From Streptomyces cavernicola (lineage in GTDB: Bacteria; Actinomycetota; Actinomycetes; Streptomycetales; Streptomycetaceae), in NCBI RefSeq assembly GCF_029968035.1, contig NZ_JASCIQ010000028.1, positions 1 to 64,000 on the forward strand: 64,000 nt of DNA, written 5' to 3'. The position numbers and the translations under genes were made by a program. Shown in pieces: positions 33,781-42,427 of the stretch. The notes below the pieces were generated by a model that saw only the letters and a list, made by a program, of their open reading frames with translations, had not been told where the DNA came from and ran no database searches. The number at the start of each line of letters is the position of its first letter. The stretch's first letter is position 1.

Positions 33781-34530
33781 GTGAAAGAGCGGATGATGAC
33801 GACGACGGTACGGCTGAGCCTGCGAAGCAAGGACGAGACGGCGGCTGATTCTGACGAGGGGGCAGTGAGGCGCAAGCTCTCGGTGCAAGACGGGGCCCCC
33901 GTGTACGGCATGATGGGCCAGCCCTACGCCTTTCCGGAGCGGGTGCTTCCGCCCGGCGGAGTCGAGGAATACCGCAAGTTCCGCAAGGAAGGCATACGGA
34001 CCTTCGTCCTCTGGGTAGACCCTCACCGGCAGCAGCTCCTTGCCCGCGTCGTCACCAGGCCCGCGCCCGAGGGCGAGGCGCCGACGTACGAAATCCTCGG
34101 TGCCGCAGGGGAGTCCCTGGCGGTCGTCACGCGGAAGCGCGCCTTCACGGGCGGGGTGAGGACCCGCTGGACCGTGCAGCAAGCGGGCGGTCTGTCGGCC
34201 GTCGGGCGCAAGGGGAGCCCGTTCTGGTGGCTGGTGTGGTGGCTGATCCTGCCGATCCAGACTGCCCTCTTCCTGCCCGCCATCGTCGTCGGCGGTGACC
34301 TTGCCCGCACTCCGCGCCGCACGAAGTGGTGCCTCGACGGCCGGGCCGTCCTCGACTGGGCCGACAACACGACACTCGCCGTGACCGACGAGCGCTGGGA
34401 CCCCCGGGTCACGGGCGGCCTCGTCCTCCTCCTCAAGAGCTGGGACGGGCTGCTGGGCGAACCCTGGGACAGGGGGAAGACGCCCGAGGACGGGATACCG
34501 GGCGAAACCCTGGACGGGGCGAAGAACTAG
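33781..34530 (+). CDS. hypothetical protein with one hydrophobic segment, possibly tubby/LURP-like
   Basis: About 249 residues from GTG 33781; ATG 33793 preceded by AAAGAG is at least as likely. The middle (FVLWVDPHRQQLLARVV, YEILGAAGESLAVVTRKR, RTRWTVQQAG) has the strand pattern of LURP-one/scramblase-like barrels. A hydrophobic stretch FWWLVWWLILPIQTALFLPAIVVGG interrupts it near residue 155. Its last four bases overlap the sirtuin gene, which is convergent. No function can be assigned. Confidence 0.6.
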   Translation: MKERMMTTTVRLSLRSKDETAADSDEGAVRRKLSVQDGAPVYGMMGQPYAFPERVLPPGGVEEYRKFRKEGIRTFVLWVDPHRQQLLARVVTRPAPEGEAPTYEILGAAGESLAVVTRKRAFTGGVRTRWTVQQAGGLSAVGRKGSPFWWLVWWLILPIQTALFLPAIVVGGDLARTPRRTKWCLDGRAVLDWADNTTLAVTDERWDPRVTGGLVLLLKSWDGLLGEPWDRGKTPEDGIPGETLDGAKN

Positions 34531-35267
34531 CCAGCCTGGGCCGCCGCCACCCGCCCCAACAACGCCGGCAACGCCGTCCCGATCGGCTCGCGGACAACCT
34601 CCGCGGCCAGCTCGTCGTACGGCGTCGCCTCCGCGTTGACGATGATCAGCCGCGCCCCGTGCTCCACCGCCAGCCCCACCAGGGACGCTGCCGGCTGCAC
34701 CTGCAGGCTCGTGCCGACCGCGAGGAACAGGTCGCAGCCCTTCGCGACGGTCATCGCGGCGCCGAGCACCTCCGGGTCGAGCCGCTCGCCGAACATCACG
34801 GTCGCCGACTTCAGGATCCCGCCGCACACCAGGCAGGCCGGATCCACCTCCCCGACCTCCACCCGCGCGAGCGCGTCCGCCATCGACGAGCGCACCCCGC
34901 AGTCGACGCACACCACCGAGCGCGCGCTGCCGTGCAGTTCGAGCACCTTGCGCTCGGGCATCCCGGCCAGCTGGTGCAGCCCGTCCACGTTCTGTGTGAT
35001 CACCCGCACCGGAACGCCCGCCCGCTCCAGGTCGGTGATCGCCCGGTGCGCCGCGTTCGGCTCGGCCTGCAGCGTGCGGTTCGCCCGCCGCATCTGCCAG
35101 GACCGCCGCCGGATCTCCGGATCCGACACGTACGCCTCGTACTCGACGAGCTTCTGCGCCTCCGGGTCGCGCCGCCAAAGCCCTTGCGGGCCGCGGTAGT
35201 CGGGGATGCCGGAGTCGGTGGAGATCCCGGCCCCGCTCAGTACGGCGACGAGAGGCAGCTGGCTCAT
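34527..35267 (-). CDS. sirtuin, NAD-dependent protein deacylase
   Basis: 246 residues, class III-like bacterial sirtuin. NAD-binding GAGISTDSGIPDYRG, TQNVDGLH, catalytic His in LELHGS, zinc ligands CVDC and CLVC, and GTSLQVQPAA. Deacylates lysines using NAD and releases O-acetyl-ADP-ribose. It is the last gene of a minus-strand operon with a NUDIX hydrolase and an ADP-ribosylglycohydrolase upstream, both enzymes of ADP-ribose turnover. Confidence 0.92.
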   Translation of the reverse strand: MSQLPLVAVLSGAGISTDSGIPDYRGPQGLWRRDPEAQKLVEYEAYVSDPEIRRRSWQMRRANRTLQAEPNAAHRAITDLERAGVPVRVITQNVDGLHQLAGMPERKVLELHGSARSVVCVDCGVRSSMADALARVEVGEVDPACLVCGGILKSATVMFGERLDPEVLGAAMTVAKGCDLFLAVGTSLQVQPAASLVGLAVEHGARLIIVNAEATPYDELAAEVVREPIGTALPALLGRVAAAQAG

Positions 35268-35282
35268 ACGCCGAGCGTACGC

Positions 35283-35771
35283 TCAGGCCGCCGGAAGCCC
35301 GTCCACCAGCTCCACGGGCCCCGCGCCGGACTCCAGCGCGGCGAGCGCGGCCCGTACGCGCAGGGTCAGCCACGGCGGCCCGTACGCGTCGAGCTCCGCA
35401 GCCGGGACCAGACGCCAGGAGTCCAGCTCCTCCTGCTGCAGCACGATCGCGTCCAGCTGCTCCGGCGCGAGCACCCCGCCGTCGTAGAGGTACGAGGCGA
35501 TCGGCGGGCGGCCGGGGCCCGAGACCCAGTCGATGGCGAGCAGCGCGCCGGGGGAGACGTCCAGGCCGATCTCCTCGACCGTCTCGCGGCGGGCCGCGTC
35601 GCGCGGGGTCTCGCCGTCGTCCGACTCGATCGTGCCGCCCGGCAGGGCCCAGCCCTCGCGGTAGTTCGGCTCCAGGAGCAGCACCCGCCCCTCGGCGTCC
35701 CGGAACAGCATGGCGGCACCGGCGAGGATCTTGGGCAGGCCCGCGATGTACGTGGCGAAGTCGGCAGTCAC
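35283..35771 (-). CDS. NUDIX hydrolase
   Basis: 162 residues. NUDIX box present in slightly extended form: GGTIESDDGETPRDAARRE followed by TVEEIGL, two residues longer than the classical spacing between the first Gly and Glu. GTG 35771 is chosen because it opens the conserved N-terminus; the longer frame from 35810 has no ribosome site. Hydrolyses a nucleoside diphosphate linked to X. Placement between a sirtuin (15 bp) and an ADP-ribosylglycohydrolase (49 bp) makes ADP-ribose a plausible substrate; a general 8-oxo-dGTP cleaner is the alternative. Confidence 0.82.
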   Translation of the reverse strand: MTADFATYIAGLPKILAGAAMLFRDAEGRVLLLEPNYREGWALPGGTIESDDGETPRDAARRETVEEIGLDVSPGALLAIDWVSGPGRPPIASYLYDGGVLAPEQLDAIVLQQEELDSWRLVPAAELDAYGPPWLTLRVRAALAALESGAGPVELVDGLPAA

Positions 35772-35820
35772 ACAGCCGAGCTTATGCGCAGCCGCAGCGG
35801 GCCCTCGCACCCGCCCGCGA

Positions 35821-36906
35821 TCACTCCGCCGCGCGCGCCAACTCCACGGTCTCCGCGGCCAGTTCGCTGATGCGCGCCCCGTCCCGGCCGAACACCGCGC
35901 TGCGCACCCGGTCCGCGAGCGGCTCCGCCCACTGCGGCGGCAGCGCGGCCGCCCCGCAGCGCACGCCCGCGACCGCGCCCGCCGTGGCGCCGTTGGAGTC
36001 CGTGTCGAGGCCGCCGCGCACGGTCAGGGCGACGGTGCGGCTGAAGTCGCCGTCGCCGTACAGGAGTCCGGCCGTGATCACCGCCGCGTTCGGCACCGTG
36101 TGGATCCAGCCGAACTGCGCCGTCTCCTGCCCGACCACGTCCAGGGTGTCCGACCACGGCAGGCCCGCTGTGTGCAGCGACAGGACCCGGCGCACCGTAC
36201 GCGCGAGGCGGCTGCTCGCCGGGATCACCGCCTGCGCCGCCTCGATCGCCGCACGCGGGTCCGGCGCCGTGAACGCGGCCGCCACGAGCGCCGCCGCCCA
36301 CATCGCCCCGTACACCCCGTTCCCGGTGTGCGAGAGCACCGCGTCCCTGCGGGCGAGCGCGGCGGCCCGGCGCGGCCGCCCCGGGCTCGTCAGACCGAAG
36401 ACGTCCGCGCGGATCAGCGCCCCGATCCACTCCTGGTAGGGGTTGTCGCGCGTCGCGGTCAGCGGCGGCCGCAGCCCGTCCGCGAGATTCCGGTACGCGA
36501 CCCGCTCCGCGGTGAACGTCTGCAGATACGGCAGCCGCAGCAGCCACAACTGCCCCACCTGCTCGGTCGTGAAGCCGAAGCCGTGCGCGGTGAGCAGGTC
36601 GAGGCCGAGGATCGTGTAGTCCACGTCGTCGTCCCGGCAGCTGCCGTCGATCCGGCCGCGCACGCAGTCGCGCCACTCGGGCCGCAGGTCGGCCTCGTCG
36701 GCGGCGTCGGCGGGCTCGGGCAGATAGTCGGTGAGCGGCAGGGCGCCGGCCCGCCGCAGATAGCGGTCGATGCGCGCCCGCGTCCACACCTCGCCCTGCT
36801 CGACCGGCTTGCCGAGCATGTTGCCCGCGATCCGGCCGAGCCAGCCGCCGTGGATCCGGTCGGCGACGTCCGCGTCCACGACAACCGCGTCCACGACAGG
36901 GGTCAT
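35821..36906 (-). CDS. ADP-ribosylglycohydrolase-family protein
   Basis: 361 residues with DraG/ARH-family metal motifs: GGWLGRIAGNMLGKPVE near the N-terminus, DDDVDYTILGLDLL, and the C-terminal GGLDTDSNGATAGAVAG that holds the second magnesium. Family members remove ADP-ribose from proteins or small molecules. First gene of the operon with NUDIX and sirtuin. A TGATCGATCA palindrome lies 56 bp upstream. Confidence 0.85.
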   Translation of the reverse strand: MTPVVDAVVVDADVADRIHGGWLGRIAGNMLGKPVEQGEVWTRARIDRYLRRAGALPLTDYLPEPADAADEADLRPEWRDCVRGRIDGSCRDDDVDYTILGLDLLTAHGFGFTTEQVGQLWLLRLPYLQTFTAERVAYRNLADGLRPPLTATRDNPYQEWIGALIRADVFGLTSPGRPRRAAALARRDAVLSHTGNGVYGAMWAAALVAAAFTAPDPRAAIEAAQAVIPASSRLARTVRRVLSLHTAGLPWSDTLDVVGQETAQFGWIHTVPNAAVITAGLLYGDGDFSRTVALTVRGGLDTDSNGATAGAVAGVRCGAAALPPQWAEPLADRVRSAVFGRDGARISELAAETVELARAAE

Positions 36907-37140
36907 GCATCCGGTCTACCGAACCTCGTGCGATACCGCGCGGCCAGAACCACCCCCACGCTGATCGATCATTTCCGCCCCCGCAGCACCCCACTATCAG
37001 CACTTATTCCTCCCCAAACCGGGGCGATGCGCTGTCTCGTCGTACGGGCAGCCATGGGCAGGGACCCCCACCTGGGGATAGGGTCTCAGCGGCGCGACTG
37101 CCTTGACGCGAGCAAGGCCCGGAAAGCAAGGGGATCCAAG

Positions 37141-38316
37141 GTGGCGGACGCTGCAGTGACGGCGGAGTCGGAACGCGCGCAGGCGCGACGCGTGCTGATT
37201 GCCGCGGACAAGTTCAAGGGCTCGCTGACGGCCGTGCAGGTCGCGCAGCGAGTGACGGCGGGCCTGCGCCGGGTCGACCCCGAGGTGCGGGTCGAGGCCC
37301 TGCCGGTCGCCGACGGCGGCGACGGCACGGTGGCGGCGGCCGTCGCGGGCGGATTCGAGCGCCGCGAGGTGACGGTGACGGGCCCGCTCGGCGCCGAGGT
37401 CACCGCGGCGTACGCGCTGCGTGGCGACACCGCCGTCGTGGAGATGGCCGAGGCCTCCGGCCTCCAGCTGCTCCCCGAGGGCGTCTTCGCCCCGCTCACG
37501 GCCACCACGTACGGCTCCGGCGAGCTGCTCAGCGCGGCCCTCGACGCGGGGGCGCGCACCATCGTCTTCGGCGTCGGCGGCTCCGCGACGACGGACGGCG
37601 GGGCCGGGATGCTGGCCGCGCTCGGCGCGAAGTTCCTCGACGCGGACGGCGAGCCCGTCGGCCCCGGCGGCGGCCCGCTGCGCGACCTGGCGTCGGCCGA
37701 CCTCTCCGGCCTCGACCGGCGCTTCGCCGAGGTCGACCTGATCCTCGCGAGCGACGTCGACAACCCGCTGACGGGCCCGAAGGGCGCCCCGGCGGTGTAC
37801 GGCCCGCAGAAGGGCGCGACGCCCGAGGACGTGGCCACGCTCGACGCGGCCCTCGCGCACTTCGCCGTCGTCCTGGAGAAGGCCGTCGGCCCGAGGGCCG
37901 CGGAGCACGCGAAGGCGCCGGGCGCGGGTGCGGCGGGCGGCATCGGGTACGGGGCCCTGGTCGCCCTCGGCGCGCGGTTCCGGGCGGGCATCGACGTGAT
38001 GCTGGACGTCCTGGGCTTCGCCCCGGCCCTGGACCGGGCCGACCTGGTCATCACCGGTGAGGGGTCCCTCGACGAGCAGACCCTGCACGGCAAGGCCCCG
38101 GCGGGGGTCGCGGCGGCGGCGCGGGCGGCGGGCGTGGAGGTCGTGGCGGTCTGCGGCCGCCTCAAGCTGACCGAGGAGGCGCTGGCCGGCGCGGGCATCT
38201 CGCGGGCGTACCCGCTGAGCCTCGTGGAGTCGGACGTCGCCCGCTGCATGGCCGAGGCGGGGCCCATCCTGGAACAGGTCGGCGAACTCATCGCCCGAGA
38301 CCACCTGACCGTCTGA
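37141..38316 (+). CDS. glycerate kinase
   Basis: 391 residues of the GlxK/GarK class: IAADKFKGSLTAVQVA at the N-terminus, PVADGGDGT, FGVGGSATTDGGAGMLAALG, and ITGEGSLDEQTLHGKAP. Phosphorylates D-glycerate with ATP, probably to 2-phosphoglycerate in this class. GTG 37141 is preceded by AGGGGA. In the context of glyoxylate made by the ethylmalonyl-CoA pathway nearby it could salvage glyoxylate-derived glycerate, but that link is inference. The gap before it (36907-37140) holds only the TGATCGATCA palindrome and probable promoter. Confidence 0.9.
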   Translation: MADAAVTAESERAQARRVLIAADKFKGSLTAVQVAQRVTAGLRRVDPEVRVEALPVADGGDGTVAAAVAGGFERREVTVTGPLGAEVTAAYALRGDTAVVEMAEASGLQLLPEGVFAPLTATTYGSGELLSAALDAGARTIVFGVGGSATTDGGAGMLAALGAKFLDADGEPVGPGGGPLRDLASADLSGLDRRFAEVDLILASDVDNPLTGPKGAPAVYGPQKGATPEDVATLDAALAHFAVVLEKAVGPRAAEHAKAPGAGAAGGIGYGALVALGARFRAGIDVMLDVLGFAPALDRADLVITGEGSLDEQTLHGKAPAGVAAAARAAGVEVVAVCGRLKLTEEALAGAGISRAYPLSLVESDVARCMAEAGPILEQVGELIARDHLTV

Positions 38317-38330
38317 GCCCTCCCTCTTCC

Positions 38331-38365
38331 CCTCCCCGCCCCTTCCCGAAATCCTGCGGACCCCC
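38331..38365 (+). repeat. 3'-end repeat, copy 1
   Basis: CCTCCCCGCCCCTTCCCGAA followed by ATCCTGCGGAC, 14 bp after the glycerate kinase stop. Consensus of the family is CCCCGCCCCTTCCCGAAAG then TCCT and GGACAG. Confidence 0.7.
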
Positions 38366-38703
38366 GGGGGCTGCGCCCCCCGGACCCCCACTCCCTGGGG
38401 CTGCCGCCCCTGGCCCCCGCTGCGGGGGCCAGCCCCCGACCCCCGCTCCTCAAACGCCGGAGGGGCTGAATTGCCCCTGCTCCTCAGCGGGGAGGGGAGG
38501 GGGAGGGGAGGGGCTGAAGGTCCCCGCCCCCCCAAGGGGGGTGCTGGATTTGCCCGGCCCCCAATAACCGGAGGGGCTGGATCTGCCCCGTCCCTCAAAC
38601 GCGGGAGGGGGCGGCGGGGTAGCGCGGCTGGATCTGCCCCCGCCCCTCAGGGGCCAGAGAGGCCGGACTTGTGGCGGGACCGCGGCTGCGAGGGCCCCCG
38701 ATA

Positions 38704-38867
38704 GGGGCGCGGGGAACTGCGCGACTGGCCACGGCGGCGCTGCAGTCGAGTAACCGGCCGGGTTCTGGGGCGGAGCCTTTGCTCAGGGGCGCGGGGAACT
38801 GCGCGATCGGCCACGATGGCGCTGCAGTCGAGTAACCGGCCGGGGTACGGGGCGGAGCCCCGAGAAC
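38704..38867 (+). repeat. two direct 82-bp units
   Basis: Units starting GGGGCGCGGGGAACTGCGCG at 38704 and 38786, both continuing GCGCTGCAGTCGAGTAACCG at the same offset and about 90 percent alike. Same head element as at 24531 and 57075. Confidence 0.75.
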
Positions 38868-39029
38868 GCGCTCCAGGGGGCGGCAGCCCCGGGCAGGGAG
38901 GAGGGACGGGGGCAACAGCCCCCCCGTAGCAGGGCAGGGCCCCGGGGCCGCAGCCCCCGTAGCGGAACAGCAGAAGGGGCCGGAACCCTTACAGGTTCCG
39001 GCCCCTTCGCGCGCCGCGAGGGCGAAAAG

Positions 39030-39887
39030 CTACGGCAGCTGCGCCGCGCGCGCCTCGCGCCGGTTGTCGCGGAAGTTGTTCACGCGACGAGCCGTCGCGA
39101 ACAACGGAATCACCGCTCCGAGCACCAGCTGCAGCGCACACCCCGTCTGCAGCAGCAGCTGACCGCCGGGAGCGTCGAACGCCCAGGCCGCGAGCAGCCC
39201 CATGCTCGCGACGATCCACGACAGCATCGCCACGGCGAGACGCCCACGCGGCTTCGGGTACTCGACCCGGCTCACCATCAACCAGGCGGTGCCGATGATC
39301 GCCAGGAGCGTCGCCACGAAGGGCAGCTCCAGGAGCACGATCGACACGACCGTCAGCGCCCCGAACGGGGACGGCATGCCCTGGAAGGTGCCGTCCTTCA
39401 CGGTGACGCACGAGAAGCGGGCAAGCCGCAGCACCACCGCCAACAGCACCACGATCGCGCCCACCGCCGCGACCCGCTGGTGCACGGTGTTGTCGGCGAC
39501 CATGCCGTACACGAGCACGAAGTACGCGGGCGCGAGACCGAAGCTGATCAGGTCGGAGAGGTTGTCCAGCTCCGCACCCATCGGCGAGGACCGCAGTTTG
39601 CGGGCCACGAGGCCGTCGAACAGGTCGAAGACCGCCGCGCACAGCATGAGGATCACCGCGGTGGCGGCGCTGTTGCGAGCCATGCCCGACTCGTCGCTGC
39701 CGGTGAGGTGCGGGATCAGGATGCCGGTGGTGGTGAAGTACACCGCCATGAAGCCGCAGGTGGCGTTCCCGAGCGTGAGGGTGTCCGCTATCGAGAGCCG
39801 CAGTGAGAGCGGCATCTCTTCTTCGGAGTCGTCCTCATCGGCCTCGGGAACCCACCCGGCCTGTGTCTCTGGATCAATCACGGTCAA
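39030..39887 (-). CDS. pssA: CDP-diacylglycerol--serine O-phosphatidyltransferase
   Basis: 285 residues, eight or so membrane helices. CDP-alcohol phosphotransferase motif is complete: DGLVARKLRSSPMGAELDNLSD (DGx2ARx8Gx3Dx3D). Makes phosphatidylserine from CDP-diacylglycerol and serine in the membrane. The start overlaps the decarboxylase stop by 14 bases, so phosphatidylserine synthase and decarboxylase are made together to give phosphatidylethanolamine. An acidic 25-residue N-terminal extension precedes the first helix. Confidence 0.92.
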   Translation of the reverse strand: MTVIDPETQAGWVPEADEDDSEEEMPLSLRLSIADTLTLGNATCGFMAVYFTTTGILIPHLTGSDESGMARNSAATAVILMLCAAVFDLFDGLVARKLRSSPMGAELDNLSDLISFGLAPAYFVLVYGMVADNTVHQRVAAVGAIVVLLAVVLRLARFSCVTVKDGTFQGMPSPFGALTVVSIVLLELPFVATLLAIIGTAWLMVSRVEYPKPRGRLAVAMLSWIVASMGLLAAWAFDAPGGQLLLQTGCALQLVLGAVIPLFATARRVNNFRDNRREARAAQLP

Positions 39888-40530
39888 TGCGAGTCACCCC
39901 AGCCACGGTCTTCTGACCGACCTCGACATCCACGTCGACGCCCTCGGGGAGGTAGATGTCGACGCGCGAGCCGAAGCGGATCAGGCCGATCCGCTCGCCC
40001 TGCTCCACCTTCGTGCCCTGCGGGATGTAGGGCACGATGCGCCGGGCCACGGCGCCCGCGATCTGCACCATCTCGATGTCGCCGAGCTCGGTGTCGAAGT
40101 GCCAGACAACGCGCTCGTTGTTCTCGCTCTCCTTGTTGAACGCCGGGACGAACCCGCCGGGGATGTGCTCCACGGACGTCACCGTGCCGGCCAGCGGCGC
40201 GCGGTTGACGTGGACGTTCAGCGGGCTCATGAAGATCGCGACGCGGGTGCGCCCGTCCTTCCACGGCATGATGCTCTGCACCACGCCGTCGGCCGGGGAG
40301 ATGACCCGGCCCTGGGCGATCTCGCGCTCCGGGTCGCGGAAGAACCACAGCATGCCCGCCGCGAGCGCGGTGGCGGGTACGGCGACGGCCTTGGCGGCGC
40401 CGGAGCGTCGCGCACGGGCCAGGCTGAGTGCCGCGGTCGCGACGGTCGGCAGGAGCCACGGCGATGCTCCGCGAGCAATGCGGCCGCCCAGGAGGCTGTC
40501 GCGTGGTGCAGAGGTTTGGCTGTGGGGCAT
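39874..40530 (-). CDS. psd: phosphatidylserine decarboxylase proenzyme (short form)
   Basis: 218 residues, the short archaetidylserine-decarboxylase-like form. One or two N-terminal hydrophobic segments, then FFRDPEREI, ISPADGVVQ, the histidine-rich FMSPLNVHVNR, and the self-cleavage Gly187-Ser188 in IRFGSRVD; Ser188 becomes the pyruvoyl cofactor. Produces phosphatidylethanolamine. First gene of the psd-pssA operon; its promoter lies in the 171-bp gap after the acyl-CoA dehydrogenase. Confidence 0.92.
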   Translation of the reverse strand: MPHSQTSAPRDSLLGGRIARGASPWLLPTVATAALSLARARRSGAAKAVAVPATALAAGMLWFFRDPEREIAQGRVISPADGVVQSIMPWKDGRTRVAIFMSPLNVHVNRAPLAGTVTSVEHIPGGFVPAFNKESENNERVVWHFDTELGDIEMVQIAGAVARRIVPYIPQGTKVEQGERIGLIRFGSRVDIYLPEGVDVDVEVGQKTVAGVTRIDRD

Positions 40531-40658
40531 GGATGACCTTCGTAGCGGATGATGCCGCGCAAGTGACGGGGGACGGCGGCTTTTCCGGGGATGCTATCGG
40601 TTGCGAGCCGCAACTGGGCAAGCCAGGAAGCCGAGTCGGCCGCTGAAGAGTGTTGACG

Positions 40659-40689
40659 GGGTGTGATCTTCCTCCCGGAGATAACACCC
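40659..40689 (-). terminator. hairpin after the ethylmalonyl-CoA operon
   Basis: GGGTGT (40659-40664) pairs with ACACCC (40684-40689), with an inner ATCT/AGAT helix, 12 bp after the minus-strand stop of the acyl-CoA dehydrogenase gene. The remaining gap to psd contains its presumed promoter. Confidence 0.5.
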
Positions 40690-40701
40690 TAAAAAGGACT
40701 T

Positions 40702-41907
40702 TCAGCCCTGGAATCGATACTCTTCGAGCAGTCGACGACCAATGATCATTTTCTGGATCTCGGCGGTACCTTCGCCGATCAGCAGCATCGGGGCCTCCCG
40801 GTAGAGACGCTCGATCTCGTACTCCTTGGAGAAGCCGTATCCGCCATGGATACGGAACGCGTCCTCCACGACTTCTTTGCAGTATTCGGAGGCGAGGTAC
40901 TTCGCCATCCCTGCTTCGAGGTCGTTTCGCTCCCCGGAGTCCTTTTTGCGTGCTGCGTTCACCATCATCGCATGCGCGGCCTCGACCTTGGTGGCCATGT
41001 CGGCGAGCTTGAACTGAATCGCCTGGTGCTGGGCGATCGGCTTTCCGAAAGTGTGACGTTGTTGGGCGTATGAGACACCCAACTCAAATGCACGCTGCGC
41101 GACTCCGCAGCCACGGGCAGCGACATTCACGCGGCCGACTTCGACGCCGTCCATCATTTGGTAAAACCCTCGGCCGGTGGTCCCACCGAGCACACGGTTG
41201 GCCGGAATTCGCAGGTCCTGCATGACCAGTTCGGTGGTGTCCACCCCCTTGTATCCCATTTTGTCGATCTTGCCGGGAATGGTGAGTCCGGGACGGACCT
41301 CGCCGAATCCGGGCTCCTTCTCGACGAGGAAGGTCGTCATCGACTTGTGCGGGGCCGTGCCCTCCGGGTGGCCTTCGTCACTTCGGCAGAGAACGGCCAC
41401 GAGAGTCGACGAACCACCGTTCGTCAACCACATCTTCTGGCCGTTCAGAACGTACTCGTCGCCGTCCTTCACACCCTTCGACGTGATCGCCGACACGTCC
41501 GAGCCGAGACCCGGCTCCGACATCGAGAACGCGCCCCGCGTCTCGCCGGCCGCCATTCGCGGCAGGAAGTAGTCCTTCTGCTCCTGGGTGCCGTGCTGCT
41601 TGAGCATGTACGCCACGATGAAGTGCGTGTTGATGATCCCGGACACGGACATCCAGCCGCGCGCGATCTCCTCCACGCACAGCGCGTACGTGAGCAACGA
41701 CTCGCCCAGACCGCCGTACTCCTCGGGGATCATCAGGCCGAACAGGCCCAACTCCTTGAGGCCGTCCACGATCTGCTGCGGGTACTCGTCCCGGTGCTCC
41801 AGCTCCGTCGCGACCGGAATGATCTCCTTGTCGACGAAGTCCCGGACGGTGGACAGGATCTCCTGCTGCACGTCCGTGAGACCTGCGGTCTGTGCGAGTC
41901 GGCTCAT
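40702..41907 (-). CDS. acyl-CoA dehydrogenase of the ethylmalonyl-CoA operon (probable methylsuccinyl-CoA dehydrogenase)
   Basis: 401 residues with acyl-CoA dehydrogenase signatures (FSMSEPGLGSDVSAITSKG for FAD/substrate; FGKPIAQHQAIQFKLADM; IHGGYGFSKEYEIERLYRE and a C-terminal GEGTAEIQKMIIGRRLL). By operon position it should oxidise methylsuccinyl-CoA to mesaconyl-CoA. It is shorter than the proteobacterial enzyme. Odd feature: from about 41400 to the stop the codons are much richer in A/T (AAA, GAA, GGA, CGA, ATT, CAA, TTT) than in the first 170 codons or any neighbour, which suggests a mosaic gene. Two bases from maoC. Confidence 0.87.
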   Translation of the reverse strand: MSRLAQTAGLTDVQQEILSTVRDFVDKEIIPVATELEHRDEYPQQIVDGLKELGLFGLMIPEEYGGLGESLLTYALCVEEIARGWMSVSGIINTHFIVAYMLKQHGTQEQKDYFLPRMAAGETRGAFSMSEPGLGSDVSAITSKGVKDGDEYVLNGQKMWLTNGGSSTLVAVLCRSDEGHPEGTAPHKSMTTFLVEKEPGFGEVRPGLTIPGKIDKMGYKGVDTTELVMQDLRIPANRVLGGTTGRGFYQMMDGVEVGRVNVAARGCGVAQRAFELGVSYAQQRHTFGKPIAQHQAIQFKLADMATKVEAAHAMMVNAARKKDSGERNDLEAGMAKYLASEYCKEVVEDAFRIHGGYGFSKEYEIERLYREAPMLLIGEGTAEIQKMIIGRRLLEEYRFQG

Positions 41908-41909
41908 GG

Positions 41910-42422
41910 TTACTTCTCCTGCGCCTTCAGTTCCGGGCGGCCGGGCTGCTCGCCGCCGCGCTCCTTGATGTACGTCTCGGTGGGGACCATGACCTTGCGG
42001 CGGAAGACGCAGACCAGGGTGCCGTCCTGCTTGTAGCCCTTGGTCTCCACGTAGACGATGCCGCGGTCGTTCTTCGACCTCGACGGGGTCTTGTCGAGGA
42101 CCGTCGTCTCGCCGTAGATGGTGTCGCCGTGGAAGGTCGGCGCCACGTGCTTGAGCGACTCGATCTCCAGGTTGGCGATGGCCTTGCCGGAGACGTCCGG
42201 GACGGACATGCCGAGGAGCAGCGAGTAGATGTAGTTGCCGACGACGACGTTCTTGCCGAAGTCGGTCGTCTGCTCCGCGTAGTTGGTGTCCATGTGGAGC
42301 GGGTGGTGGTTCATGGTGAGGAGGCAGAAGAGGTGGTCGTCGTACTCCGTGACCGTCTTCCCGGGCCAGTGCTTGTAGACCGCCCCGACCTCGAACTCCT
42401 CGTAGGTGCGTCCGAACTGCAT
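41910..42422 (-). CDS. MaoC-type hydratase (probable mesaconyl-CoA hydratase)
   Basis: 170 residues, single hot-dog domain: DDHLFCLLTMNHHPLHMDTNYAEQT and the Asp/His hydratase site, then VVVGNYIYSLLLGMSVPD. By its place in the operon it adds water to mesaconyl-CoA to give beta-methylmalyl-CoA; proteobacterial Mch is about twice as long, so this short form is notable. ATG 42422; gaps to both neighbours are only 2-5 bp. Confidence 0.87.
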   Translation of the reverse strand: MQFGRTYEEFEVGAVYKHWPGKTVTEYDDHLFCLLTMNHHPLHMDTNYAEQTTDFGKNVVVGNYIYSLLLGMSVPDVSGKAIANLEIESLKHVAPTFHGDTIYGETTVLDKTPSRSKNDRGIVYVETKGYKQDGTLVCVFRRKVMVPTETYIKERGGEQPGRPELKAQEK

Positions 42423-42427
42423 GGTGC

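Larger units (their letters stand above)
38317..38988. other. 672-bp gene-free repeat block
   Basis: No gene. It begins with a copy of the 3'-end repeat (38331), continues with several degenerate versions of a CTCAAACGCCGGAGGGGCTG hairpin unit (about 38449-38640), and ends with two 82-bp units starting GGGGCGCGGGGAACTGCGCG. A terminator-like GGCCCCTTCxGG stem (about 38976-39005) precedes the pssA stop region. Confidence 0.7.
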
